The notes under the pieces are model-generated. The model was not told where the DNA came from, searched no databases, and saw only the letters and a list, made by a program, of their open reading frames with translations. A stretch of 64,000 nucleotides of DNA from Chrysophaeum taylorii (lineage: Eukaryota; Sar; Pelagophyceae; Pelagomonadales; Pelagomonadaceae). A program made the position numbers and the translations under genes. Of the stretch, positions 20,563 through 31,110 are shown piece by piece (positions within the stretch are counted from its first letter, which is position 1; each line of letters opens with the position of its first letter). The DNA is taken from assembly GCA_029834535.1 (NCBI GenBank), contig JAQMWT010000122.1:94283-158282 (forward strand), given 5' to 3'.

Positions 20563-21382
20563 AATTAGCCGCTCCGCCCGAACTTAGGCGAAGACTTGAC
20601 CAACGTCCCAGTTTTCCGAGTGCCGAGACTGCTTAGTTCTGAGTTGCAAGCTGTGTGGTGCTCACAATTACAATCTTTTTGGCGCCGTATCTTCGCATCA
20701 TGTTCCGGGAGCCGACGACCGGTGCCGAAACCTCGGTCTCCGGCCTTTTCTACAGTCGTCGTGCTGTATGTACAGCAGGTCCTCCATTCTGGCTCCCCAA
20801 GGTCTTTCTCCTTGGGCCCTCGCCTCTGAAATCTCTTTTCTCGTTTCTCCTTCGCTCTGGTTCTCTGCACTGGATGAATGCGTCCTGATACGACCAAAAC
20901 ACTCCGCGCCGCCGAGGACCGACGTTAAAACAAATACAGAAGGAGCTAAACGTTCCAGGACTACTAGTAGAGGACGTCCAGACGCACGTACTATAATGTT
21001 CCTGGACTACTAGTAGAATTAGTAATGAATGGCAACCGTGTTCACGGCATCAATCTTCCACACGAATATGTTGCTCGGGTTTCTCGCGCGGACGCTGGGA
21101 AGTTGGTAAATCAAAGGAAAGGAGCGATTGATCGAGACGAAAATTTAGTGGGAAACAACGTGGTGCTTTCGGGCCAGGAGGCTGCGCGGTGAAGGTTGGT
21201 AGGACACGGAGCGGGTGTGCTTGGAAGGGCAAGGGACTTCGCCCGAGACGTCTCTAGTGGCCGACCGACTGACCGACCGATCGGCATCGAGATGATGATG
21301 TCGTCGAGGGCGTCGGTCTTTCGCGTACGGCGACTTCGTCGCGCTACGCGCATTCATCTCCCTCTACTACAACAGAACGAGG
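20563..21382. other. Intergenic spacer between convergent/divergent neighbours
   Basis: Contains a pair of direct repeats TGGACTACTAGTAGA (about 20956 and 21003, the first with one mismatch) and a block around 20770-20880 rich in CTCTTTTCTCG. No gene supported. It includes the promoter of the CYTH-like gene and the 3' end of the LOV gene. Confidence 0.6.
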
Positions 21383-21675
21383 CTATGAAATCACGCACGT
21401 CGACACGCGCGTTTTCTTGACTTGGGGTTCCAAGTTGTGCGGTGATTCAGGCCCTGAACTCTTAACTTGGTCGTCGCGTCGCGGGTTGCCTCGTTCGGCG
21501 AAAAGGGTTCGTTTTGATGCCGTGTTGTCGTCGAAGTCCGAAAATTGTGTCGTCGGAGGGCCGGCGGTCCTCTCATCAACAGGACAAAAGACGGTCTCGG
21601 CCGACTGGGAGTGGACGATCCGCCCACTCGGTCGTTCCGGCGGCACATCGGCGGCAGCTAGACCTGCGTCGGCTA

Positions 21676-21708
<33 letters not shown>

Positions 21709-23090
21709 CCTCGTCGTCGAGCCACGTGCGGCCGGCGGCCGCGAGGCGGCGCCGTCGTGAGTTCGCCACGTCGGGCGCGCAGTTCTGCACCCCGACGTAG
21801 TAGCAGACCTCGCCGTTCTTGTGCCGGAGAGGTGTGAGGAGGAAGTTGTTAATGAATGTTTCGCCGCTCTTCTTGTAGTTGAGCAACGAGACGCGCACGC
21901 TCGACGTCGTCGCGAGGGCCCGGCGGATCAGGTTTACTTGTTCGCTCGAGGTGCCCGGTCCCTGGAGGAAGCGGCAGTTGCGTCCGAGCACGTCCTCGGG
22001 GTCGTAACCTGTCTCGCGCGCGAACGCCGGGCTCACGGCGACGATCGCAGCGTCGGGATCGTGCACGTCGCTGATGAGAAAGCTTGACTTGTGCGCGCAC
22101 AGTTGCGCGACGAGTCGTTTGTCGTCGTCGAACATGTCGTTGACGACCGTCGACGCAAAATTTTGGTCGCACGTCTCGAGCTCGAGCTTGAGTCTACCCG
22201 GGGTCGTCTCGAGAGCGCGGGCCGGCAACGACGTCGGCGCGTCGGCGCTCGCCCGCGGCTCGTCTCTGGTCGCCGTCGCCGATGCGTCCTCCTCCTCCTG
22301 CGCATCACCGGCGACCGCCGTAGCGAAGGTGCTCAAGAGCGCCGCGGCGCCTCCCTGGACGGAGTTTATCGCCGGGCTGTTCAACAGAGCCTCCTCGGCG
22401 GCCCACCCGACGACCGTGTCGACGATTTTGCGCCAATTGGGCTGCTGGCTCGGGACAACGTAGTCGAGGGGGGTGTAGCCGTGCTTGTCCTCGGAAAGCA
22501 TGAGTTCCAGGAGGCCATTCTTTCCCGTCGCCTCGCGCAGAATGTCGACCATTTTCTCCATAGCCTCGAGCACGGCCGCGGGGGGCGGTTTAGCCGTCCA
22601 AAAAACGTCGTGCAGCACGTTCTTGCCCGAGTCGCAGCACACCATAGGGTTCGCCCCCGACTTGAGCAAAAGCGAGACGACGCTGAGTCCACCCCCTTTG
22701 CTCGTCCCCGACAACGCGCGCCGGCACACCTTCATCAACACAGTCTCGCCGTTGGCGTTTTGCGCGTTGGCCACCCGCGACGACTTCTCGCCGACGACGC
22801 GCGACCGCACTTCCTCCATCGAACCCTCGTAGAACACCGAAAGCAGCTCCTTGTCGTACATCTGGGGGAGCTCGTCCTCGGTCCGATATTTGAGCGCCAC
22901 GCACGCCACCTGTGGCGATCGTCGTCGCGACGACGCGAAACGCGACTCTCACCGGCGAGCGCGGATTGTTGAACGCAATGGGGTCGATCTTGATGCCTCG
23001 GCCCGTGAGCTGCTGGATGAAGTACTCCTTGGGGCTCGTCATCTTTGTGGCGATCGGTAAATCCGTACTGTCGACCGCCTCGGTGCCCAT
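21383..23090 (-). CDS. Ankyrin-LOV blue-light photoreceptor candidate
   Basis: Model: complement(join(21383..22909,22953..23090)), 554 residues. The 43-bp intron (GTGAGA...CACAG) is phase 0. Exon 1 starts MGTEAVDS; a second in-frame Met (KMTSPKEYF) is possible. Residues ~75-200 hold ankyrin-type repeats (NGETVLMKVCRRAL, VVSLLLKSGANP, HGYTPLDYV). Residues ~320-424 are a complete LOV domain with the photoactive Cys358 in GRNCRFLQGPGT, the flavin-contacting Asn residues in LLNYKKSGETFINN, and the terminal Gln in YYVGVQN. The C-terminal tail has a poly-Asp run and is disordered, with no bZIP, so this is not an aureochrome. Predicted to bind FMN and signal through the ankyrin module. Confidence 0.88.
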
Positions 23091-23922
23091 CTCTTCTAAC
23101 TCGATTCTTCTTCGAGCGCCAGGGGGGCAACAACAACAACAACAACAATGATCTGTGCAACCAAAAGGATAGCGCAGACAATGGCCACGAGGGTCTCGGG
23201 GGAACTGCGATGGGTCTCGCGAACAACTCCGATCCGCTCGATCAAAGAAAGGCTTCAAATCGAAGCAGCCATCAACTTGCTCACGTAGATTGTCCCATAA
23301 AACTACGTCACCCGAGCTAACTGATTTTTTTTTTTCCCCTTCTTGAAGCTTCACATTTAAGTACGCAACAAACGGCAGAAGAATGTGGGACAAGAAGCGA
23401 AACAGCCGGACACACGTGGTCACACTTCAGCAGGACACTTCAGCAGGACTTGCTTGTGGCCGGCCCCAACTAGAAACGCTGACCCATGGGAACATTGTTT
23501 GTGCGTAAATATTGTGCTTAGAGGTGGAGGTTGTTCCGATTGCCAGCAGCGACCGCACTCGAGAGCCCTCTATGGCCTCGCCGGCGCTCACGTTGCGGAT
23601 GCAATGACTCTCGAGATGCCTGCTGTTCCTCACCCGTTCGTTTTCTTTGCGACGAAAGAAGCTTCTTCCAAAGGACCTGGCAGGAGGTAGGTAATTTATA
23701 ACCCATCATCGCGTCAAGTGTACGAAAATACGTTCTGCCCGCGTGCAGTAGTAAAGTGAATAAAATTTTTTCAAAAAAAAAATGAAAAAGTATTTCGATC
23801 TTGGTGACGCTAACCACGCCGCGTGTCGAGCGAAGATCCTTCGTTGGGGGAAGGAAGGAAGTGAGTGAGTGACCTCTGGTTGAGCAACAAGGCGTGTGTC
23901 GCCCCGGACAGACAAGTAGTAA
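23091..23922. other. Divergent intergenic region between LOV and nucleotidase genes
   Basis: Both flanking genes start at its edges, so it should hold two promoters. It contains a (CAA)n run at about 23129-23148 and AT-rich stretches near 23690-23800. No gene supported. Confidence 0.6.
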
Positions 23923-25302
23923 ATGGCGTTCTCGTCGCGACGGAGGAACTACATGCTCGTATCGCACCGACGCGATCAGTTCATCGAGTACATAAAGGGG
24001 CTGCTCCACCACTCGTTCGTGCTGGACGCCTTGAGGGAAACCGGGACGAACTCGTGGAAGCACGTGGAGGAGCTGATCGAGGAGCACCGCATGTGCAACG
24101 ATGGGTCGTCTCGGTTGGCGCAGGCGGTGCCGACGATCGGGCAGTTCTTCACGCCGCTCCCGCTGGCGGCGACGTGGCAAGCTTTTGACTCAAGGCATTG
24201 CGTCTCGAAACGCGTTTTCGTACAGCCTTCGTTCAACGAGATCCGTTGGATTTTGAACGAGGCACAAGTGCGAGCCTTCGAGATGAAGACGAGCGAGGGT
24301 TCGAACCGCTCGAGCCTCGAGTTCGTTTCCTTCGACGGAGATTGCACCTTGTATTCGGACGGTAAGAACTTCAACGACCCGGTCCTCGCGCACCAGATTC
24401 TGAGGCTTCTCGAAGCGGGCGTCCGCGTCGCGCTCGTCACCGCGGCGGGCTATGGCTACGATGCCGCCAGATACGAGCGCCGCCTCGACGGCTTGCTCCG
24501 AGTGCTCGGCGTCGCCGACGCTTCTCCTCAAACCCTCCGCCGTTTCTTCGTCGTCGGTGGTGAGAGCAACTACCTGCTCCAGCTCGACAAGAGGCCCGGC
24601 TCGCACCACAACGGCACGGTCAGCCTCGTCCCGCGGAGTGACGTCTGGGACGAGCTCGCAATCGTCCACTTCCCCGATTCCGACGTCGAGACGCTCCTCG
24701 ACGTCGCCGAGGCCTCTATTCGACAGGCAATCTTCGACTTCAATCTCGACGGCGCGCGTGTCATCCGCAAGCCCCGTGCCATCGGCCTCGTCCCGACAAC
24801 GGCGCGTCGCGAGCAGCTCGACGAGACCGTATTGCGCGTCCAGAACGCGCTCCGCGACGTCCCGACCAATATCCCCTATTGCGCGTTCAACGGCGGTAAT
24901 GATGTCTGGGTCGACGTTGGCAACAAAAAGGTCGGTGTCTCGGGCCTCCAGCAGCTATTTGACCTCAAGCCGCCGAACTGCCTCCACATCGGTACGTTCC
25001 TCTTCGCTTGTCGTACCGGCTCTCGTGTACTCTCCTTCTTCCTCTCAGGCGACCAGTTCCTCAACACCGGCAACGACTACGCCGCGCGCGGATGCGCCCC
25101 GTGCGCCTGGATCACAGGCCCCGCCGAAACCAGGCAGATCCTTCGCTTCATCCTCGATGTGGTCAACCCTGACGCCCCACCCATACCGGACAATCCGTGG
25201 ATGCCGCCCTCGCCGACGAGACCCCCCCCCGTACCAACTTTCCCCCCAAACGAGAGCTCCCTCCCCACCACTTTACCCCCCACGTCGACACCAGGACACT
25301 AA
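23923..25302 (+). CDS. ISN1: IMP-specific 5'-nucleotidase (ISN1 family)
   Basis: Model: join(23923..24991,25049..25302), 440 residues. The family-typical stretch HIGDQFLNTGNDYAARGC is interrupted by a 57-bp insert bounded by GGTACGTTCC and CTCTCAG. Removing it as an intron (phase 1) restores the motif exactly, so the uninterrupted 459-codon frame is a readable intron, not protein. The HAD-type nucleophile motif is FDGDCTLYSDG (D138, D140). Other ISN1 landmarks are RRDQFIEYIKGLLHHSFVLD near the N-terminus, VTAAGYGYDAARYERRL, and CAWITGPAET at the C-terminus. The enzyme hydrolyses IMP to inosine in purine metabolism, in the cytosol. The last ~30 residues are Pro-rich. Confidence 0.92.
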   Translation: MAFSSRRRNYMLVSHRRDQFIEYIKGLLHHSFVLDALRETGTNSWKHVEELIEEHRMCNDGSSRLAQAVPTIGQFFTPLPLAATWQAFDSRHCVSKRVFVQPSFNEIRWILNEAQVRAFEMKTSEGSNRSSLEFVSFDGDCTLYSDGKNFNDPVLAHQILRLLEAGVRVALVTAAGYGYDAARYERRLDGLLRVLGVADASPQTLRRFFVVGGESNYLLQLDKRPGSHHNGTVSLVPRSDVWDELAIVHFPDSDVETLLDVAEASIRQAIFDFNLDGARVIRKPRAIGLVPTTARREQLDETVLRVQNALRDVPTNIPYCAFNGGNDVWVDVGNKKVGVSGLQQLFDLKPPNCLHIGTFLFACRTGSRVLSFFLSGDQFLNTGNDYAARGCAPCAWITGPAETRQILRFILDVVNPDAPPIPDNPWMPPSPTRPPPVPTFPPNESSLPTTLPPTSTPGH

Positions 25303-25413
25303 CCACTTGTTGTTTCAATTCAACAAAAAACCCTTATTAATTTTCACGGCCTGTTTTGGTGAGAGGGACGATTGGCGTCGTCGAAACAACAACCATCAAA
25401 GACAACAACGACG

Positions 25414-26923
25414 ATGCGATACCTGGATTTGTTCACCAAGGTCCCCGGGGATCTGACCGAGGCGTCGCTCGCCGGCGGGGCGTGCTCCGTCGTGGCGCTC
25501 GTCTTGATGGGCGTGATGATGTTCGTCGAGGTGAGGCAAGCCGCCAGACTTCCTGCAAAAGAGTATGATAGGTGGTCACGTTCGCGTCGCGGTCGCCGAT
25601 CGTGACGAAGATCGACGTGGACTTACATAGCGGGACGCAGCTGCGGATCAACTTCAACCTGAGCTTTCCGCACCTCCACTGCGACTTCGCGTCGATCGAC
25701 GTATGGGACAAAATAGGACGCAACCAGCTCAACCTGTCGCGCAACATCGAGAAGTGGCAGCTCGACGAGGACGGGACGCGCCGGATGTATCAGGGCCGAA
25801 ATCGCCGCGACTACGACATCGAGCACGACCTCCATCATCCGCCTCTCCACGAGCTCCACGCCGACGGCGTGCACGTCGAGACCGTCGGCGCTTCCGACTG
25901 GGCGCACTTTAGTGAGGAGAACGAGTTTTCCTTCGTCAACTTCTACGCGCCCTGGTGCTCCTTTTGCCAGCACCTCCACTCGACGTGGGAGGCGCTCGCC
26001 GAGGAGATCGAACGGCGCGAGCTTCCGGTCGCGGTCGCCTCCGTCGACTGCGTGGCCAACGGCGACTTTTGCCACGACATGTATGTCCAGGCGTTTCCGA
26101 CCCTGCGGTTCTACCACCACGGCGACCAGGTCAACCAGGGCGAGTACAGATTCGACCGCACGGTCGAGAGCCTTCTCGAATTTGTCAACAAAAAACTCGA
26201 TTCCGAGGCCGTCTACAAGCAGTATCCCGAGGCTCGCATCGCGCACAAGCAAAACTGGAACGCAGACCACCCGGGCTGCCTCGTTTCGGGCTATGTCATG
26301 GTCAACCGTGTCCCGGGCAACTTCCACATCCAGGCGCATTCGCGCCACCACAGCCTTAATACCTTTCGGACCAACCTCTCCCACACTGTACACCACCTCT
26401 CGTTCGGCGTCCCGCTCAACGACTGGCAGAAACGACGCCTCGATGGTCTCGACATCAAATACCATCTCACCAGTGAGTTCCTTTTGTGGCTGTATTGCTG
26501 CTGCTGCTCTGACCACCCTTTATATCTTGATGATAGACCCGATCGACTCGCGCGAGTACCTCCACGGCGACTTTCACCACGCGTACCACCACTACATCCA
26601 CGTTGTCCCGACCAAATACAGAATCGGCACCTTTTGGCGCGAGAAATTCCACACCTACCAGATGGTGCACGCCGACCACCTCGCTTTCTACGAGGTCCGT
26701 CCTCCCTCGCTCTTTGCTCCCTCACGTCTCTTTTTTGCAGTACTGGGAGCCACCCGAAGCGAGATTCGCGTTCGACCTCTCGCCGATGGCCGTCGTCGTC
26801 GACCGCGTTCAAAAGAAGTGGTACGACTTCATCACCGGCCTGCTCGCCATTCTCGGCGGCACCTTCGCAGTCGCGAGGCTGCTCAACGACGCTTTTTCGC
26901 TTGTCTCTCGCGGGTCGTCCTGA
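25414..26923 (+). CDS. Protein disulfide isomerase fused to ERGIC/Erv41-46 domains (PDI-C type)
   Basis: Model: join(25414..25530,25572..26472,26537..26694,26741..26923), 452 residues; introns of 41, 64 and 46 bp all keep frame. The N-terminus (MRYLDLFTKVPGDL) and a first transmembrane segment (about 17-38) match Erv41/Erv46. The strand LRINFNLSFPHLHCDFASIDV follows. Then comes a thioredoxin domain with redox motif APWCSFC (Cys168, Cys171), then the Erv C-terminal part (HHLSFG, REYLHGDFHHAYHHYIHVVPTKY) and a second transmembrane segment near the end. This fusion is the plant/algal PDI-C type (PDIL5-3/5-4). It likely acts in the ER-Golgi cargo-receptor cycle. The gene lies 111 bp after the ISN1 stop, same strand. 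Confidence 0.93.
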
Positions 26924-27093
26924 CAACCCTCCCCCTTCTTAGCGGTCGACCTTCGACCGTCGACCTCGTAAAGAAAAGGCTCGTCTCTCGCGAGTCTTCC
27001 GTCAGTCAGCCTCCCTTCGAGAGGGCTAGTGTTTCAACCAAAGGATGGTCGAAGCTGCAGTATAGGGTCCGTCTCAACCCTCGCAGCAGCAGG

Positions 27094-28152
27094 ATGATGG
27101 CCGTCGCAGAGGAGGAGTTGGACTCGCGTCCGTTCTGCGGATGCTACCTGCTCCGGTCGCTGGACACGAAGCATCCCATGTCGACGTACATTGGGTTCAC
27201 GGTACACCCTCTCCGGCGGATCCGGCAGCACAACGGCGAGATCTCGGGCGGGGCCTGGAAAACAAAAGGCAAGCGGCCCTGGGCCTTCGCCGCGCTCGTG
27301 CACGGCTTTGGGAGCCAGGCGGAGGCTCTGCAGTTCGAGTGGGCTTGGCAGCACCCGACGCGCAGCAAGGCGGTGAAGCAAGCGGCAGACCTCCTCGGGA
27401 AGTCGACCAAGGGCCGCCGATCGGGCTGGCGCTCCCAGTTTGATATCCTGGCGACGATGCTCACCGTCGACAAGTGGACGGCGCTTCGCGTCCGCGTTCC
27501 CGACCCCGATTCTACGCCCGTCCCCGAGGTACTCGAGCCCGTCGTCACGCTCGGAAGCGTCGAATCCTGGCAGCCGGCGTTCTTGGCTGCCGATCCCCGC
27601 AATGCGGTCGACGAGATCTCCGCGCTCGAGGACGACGAACGAGAAGACGGCGCCTTCCACCACGATTTCTGCTGCTCGGTCTGCGGGGGCGAGGACGCTT
27701 CCAACACCTACGAGACCTGCACGACCTGCGGCGCAAACGCGCACGCCGCGTGCCTCGTTCTGGCAGACGGGGATGCAGCGCAATGTCCAATCTGCGGTTG
27801 CGCGATTCAGGTGTCGGGTACCGTGCGAGGAAACGACCGACCAGCTGCTGCTGACGTGATTGATCTCACCACCCCGCTATCGTCGCGGCAGCACCCGCCA
27901 AGCGATGACGACGATGTAGACGACGATGTAGACGACGATATCGCCACTGTCGATCTCTGCACGCCCTCGCCTGTCCACCTCCCCGAAACGACCACGCCCC
28001 TCGTCCTCTCGGTCGAGCGCCGCAATATCGCGTTCACCGTCTCCCCCGCAGACGAATATTCCGTCGTCGATCTCACGAGATCGGTCACGCCGAGAAGTCG
28101 AGCTTGGCCGTCGCATCCCGAGTTCTCGCCATTATCATCACCGGCCTTGTGA
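27094..28152 (+). CDS. SLX1: SLX1, structure-specific GIY-YIG endonuclease subunit
   Basis: Single exon, 352 residues; start at the double ATG (27094/27097), 170 bp after the PDI gene. The GIY-YIG domain is complete: CYLLRSL (17-23), TYIGFTVHPLRRIRQHNGEI (31-50, with catalytic Arg), GGAWKTKGKRPW, and the metal-binding Glu82 in LQFEWAWQHP. A C-terminal RING/PHD-like zinc finger at about 193-236 has the pattern CSVCGG...CTTCGANAHAAC...CPICGC. This is the SLX1 layout; with SLX4 the enzyme cleaves Holliday junctions and flap structures in the nucleus. The last ~110 residues are Asp/Pro/Thr-rich and hold three VIDLT/VDLC/VVDLT motifs that resemble SUMO-interacting motifs. Confidence 0.93.
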   Translation: MMAVAEEELDSRPFCGCYLLRSLDTKHPMSTYIGFTVHPLRRIRQHNGEISGGAWKTKGKRPWAFAALVHGFGSQAEALQFEWAWQHPTRSKAVKQAADLLGKSTKGRRSGWRSQFDILATMLTVDKWTALRVRVPDPDSTPVPEVLEPVVTLGSVESWQPAFLAADPRNAVDEISALEDDEREDGAFHHDFCCSVCGGEDASNTYETCTTCGANAHAACLVLADGDAAQCPICGCAIQVSGTVRGNDRPAAADVIDLTTPLSSRQHPPSDDDDVDDDVDDDIATVDLCTPSPVHLPETTTPLVLSVERRNIAFTVSPADEYSVVDLTRSVTPRSRAWPSHPEFSPLSSPAL

Positions 28153-28772
28153 AGTGAGGCATCCTGTGTTAATAATACAAGGAGGCGCTGCGGCTCCCAT
28201 CTCCGGGATAACCACATTATTATGCACGGTCGAGCCATGACACGAAAGGGAAGGATACACGGAAATGTCCCGGTTCTCTCTATTGTTGTGTGGCCAAAGC
28301 GCGGCCTTGGTGGCACGTGTGCGAAGAAGGAACTATCATATCAGCGACTGCCGTAGAAATAGGCAGCAGGGCTATAATAGAAAGCGCACGTTTTTTACAG
28401 AGTAATGCAAAAAAATGTCCATTAAGCTAGCAAGAGCACGGACACTCATCAACGTCACGGGGAAATGGTCGACAAAAGAAAGTGGGCGATGTGGTGTCTC
28501 AACAAGAGTAGTATAAGTGCACGTTGAGACACCGGCACGCGGGAGGTGAGGGGATCTTGAACGCGAAGAGACTGTGTTGAATCCAGCGGCTAAAAGGGAT
28601 TGCGGGCCAGCCAGCCGCAGTATGAAGATGGTGATTGGAGGTGCAACGGACAAGGACAGGAGTGGGAGGCGACGAGGTTGATCGGTGGCGATGGTGGGGC
28701 GTTCGGGGTGACAACACATTCGGTGAAATCCACAACCGTTTGCCGCCTTTTGAAAATCAGGGAGGTGTGCAT
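28153..28772. other. Intergenic spacer
   Basis: No supported gene. Holds the 3' ends of SLX1 (plus) and the small secreted protein gene (minus), which converge here. Confidence 0.6.
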
Positions 28773-28991
28773 TTAATAGGAGTATGAGTAGGACATTTGA
28801 AGGCGGCGGCCCTCGTTTTCTTCGTTCTGCAGACGGCGCGGATTGTAGCCACGGAGGAACTTGTCGGCCTTCTCGAGCTCAGAGTCGAGGACATTGAACA
28901 TCTCCCTTTCTTCGATGTCCTTGATTTCGTAGGGCGCGGCGGCGAAGGCGGCTCCGACAAAGAAGAGCAACGCGTACAAGAAACGAGCCAT
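28773..28991 (-). CDS. Small secreted protein with Tyr-Ser repeat tail
   Basis: Predicted 72 residues. MARFLYALLFFVGAAFAAA is a textbook signal peptide, with cleavage likely after AAA. The short mature part is charged (YEIKDIEERE, SELEKADKF), then contains two RRLQ motifs 11 residues apart and ends MSYSYSY. The dibasic RR sites could be processing sites, and the Ser-Tyr tail is a motif seen in secreted proteins of stramenopiles. No family recognised. The start was chosen because the signal peptide begins exactly at this ATG; a longer frame upstream lacks coding character. Confidence 0.6.
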   Translation of the reverse strand: MARFLYALLFFVGAAFAAAPYEIKDIEEREMFNVLDSELEKADKFLRGYNPRRLQNEENEGRRLQMSYSYSY

Positions 28992-29399
28992 TGTAACTGC
29001 TGTCCTTCTCAGATAGAACTGACGACGTTGGTGGATCCTCCAAATTTTGGGTGGGGTGCAAGTCCACTTCTGCGGTTCAAGCAACAGAAGAATCCTATTG
29101 TATCAGGTCGTACACAACTCTTTAAAGGCCAAAGAATAGTTCTCTGCCCGAGAGCGTGGTACTTCAATGTGTAAACGTCACCAGTTATGGAAACGCACTA
29201 CGAATCACGAATTCTTTAATTCAATTGACGTCATCGTTCCTCGAAGATACTTTAAGAAGTGCACCCACGGTCATATGGGACAAAATTTTTGTAAACGAGA
29301 AAAAACACGTAACATTCGGGACATTCTTGTGGATTAAGGGTCTCGCGCCGCGCACGTCCCTCGCAAGCACTCGAAGTCGCCCGACCCCGCAATAGAGTT
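28992..29399. other. Intergenic spacer
   Basis: AT-richer than average; promoter of the small secreted protein gene is expected within about 28995-29150. Nothing else seen. Confidence 0.55.
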
Positions 29400-30408
29400 G
29401 AACTTTAATTTGGGCGTGCTCGATGAACTTATAGAAGGCGACGTCGACATTCAATCGTTGAGGAACGCGGGCGACTAACAGAGTGGCGGCGCGCTCGATG
29501 GCGCCGAGGTCGTCGAACCCGATCCACACGGCCAGAGCGCGCTCTCGTAGCCGGAGACGGTCGTCGACAGCTGCCGGAGACGGCGCAGCGTGAGTGCCAT
29601 CTCCGTCGCCATCGCTTTTCCCCAGCCGCCGTTGCGGTGCGGACGGAATGTCGATCGATAACGGCGCAGCTCGGCGCTCACAGATCGATACGTCGCCGGT
29701 CGAACGGGAGAGCGCGACATCGTTGTCGTCGTCCTCCTCCTCTTCCTCCTCGATGATCTCGACATCGAACGTTTTGAGCACGCGCATGGCGCAAGCGGCA
29801 GCGTCGACTGCGAGCGATCGGTCGAGCTCCTTGCCCCTCGACGGAGAGATCGGCCAATGTCCGCGCTCCTTTTCCCGATGGTCGAGCGCTTGGAGAAGCA
29901 TCTGACACACATGTCGTGGGCGGCTTCCAGATAGTCAACGGAGCGCTCGAGGCCTTGGATCTCGAACCAAATCATGCGTCGATGCAGCTGCTCGGGGCGG
30001 CACCCAAATGCTCGTCCAGCCAGGCCGTAAGGCCTGCGATCTCCTGCTCGAAGGCGTCGATCTCTCCCTTGAGAGCGTTGAGATCACGTCCCTGTTTTTT
30101 CTTGATCCCGACCTATTGCCGCTCAGCTCGGCCATCTGCGCTCGCACCGCCTCCATCTTGGCTTCCCGGATCTCGATCTTCCGAGTCAGCGCCCGACGTA
30201 GAGGATCGCACTCAACCTCCTTCTGCGCCTCCATCGCGAAGCACGCTGCGAGTCGCCCGGACGCGTGCCTGTCAATGTCGCTCCCCAATTTCCTCGATGT
30301 CGCGTCATCGCCCGTGTCCCCGAAGGCATGGCGATACCGCGCTCGAAGGTCGTGAAGTTCCACTTTCTTGCCGGCGACCTGCGCTTTCGAATCCACCGCA
30401 GAGCACAT
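29400..30408 (-). pseudogene. Coiled-coil protein gene with three successive frameshifts
   Basis: On the minus strand a coding signal runs through three changes of frame, each a shift of one base in the same direction. It begins MCSAVDSKAQVAGKK (30408) with helical Lys/Glu/Arg-rich sequence to AQMAELSGN. It then moves to a frame reading KKKQGRDLNALKGEIDAFEQ, then to EQLHRRMIWFEIQGLERSV, then to CQMLLQALDHREKERGH and a Glu/Asp-rich part. It ends with VARVPQRLNVDVAFYKFIEH near 29420. Each segment continues the heptad-like pattern of the previous one. It is either a recent pseudogene or has three single-base assembly errors near GGG/CCCC/TGTGTG runs. Family not recognised. Confidence 0.6.
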
Positions 30409-30713
30409 AGAGACGCCGCGCCCGATGGGCTGGTGGCTATCCTTCGTCGTCTGGGAGAATCACTGTCGCAGTAACGCACCAAAATCCCAGAACCCTCTTC
30501 GCCGAGCCGCAGCTGCACTGCGGCTCGGCGATGGCCCCCGACTAGGCCTCGAGATACCTCCACCTTCTAGGCTCCCCTCACCTCTCCGCGCAACCCCACA
30601 AGCCCCTGATCGCAGAGCGTGCCCCTCTTCGCACCCCCCCACACCCCACATGCACGCAGACACGTAGCAGGCGACCTCTGATGAATGACCCTACGTTAAG
30701 GCTGCCCAGCTGA

Positions 30714-30895
30714 CTAACTAACTAACTTCGGACCTCTCCAGGGCATGGGAGCCAGGCTGGGCTGGCAGGAGCCGGTCCAGGATCACAGAGCAAAATCACA
30801 CAGTTGGGGTAGAGGCGAGGGATGAAACGGCGTTGATGGCGGACCGCCACTGCGCGCGCGGTCTTGTGCGAGGTCGTGCCACGAATTGAAGGGGA
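30714..30895 (-). mobile_element. SINE-like element, copy D (5' truncated), with TSD
   Basis: Starts with CTAACTAACTAACTAAC and the shared tail block, and stops after about 180 bp at the head end. It is flanked by a perfect 11-bp duplication TGCCCAGCTGA at 30703-30713 and 30896-30906. Confidence 0.9.
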
Positions 30896-31110
30896 TGCCC
30901 AGCTGAGCGCGCGGAAATTCAGGGGCGAGGGGTGCGGACGCCACGTGGTTTTTATTTTCGCAAATGACGCGTCTTGGGCCGCTCTACACGCAGCTGAATC
31001 GCGAGACATCTAGACTCGAGTAGACCGTCGAACAGACGTCTGTGAGGCCCCTATGCTACCGCAACACTGGCGGCAGCGCCGAAGGCGATCTGGGACCTTG
31101 TTTTGCTTAG

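Noticed and set aside
25912-27093. 5' extension of the SLX1 frame by 394 codons
   Set aside because: Overlaps the PDI-ERGIC exons in another frame and is Ser/Arg-rich shadow; SLX1 begins at 27094.
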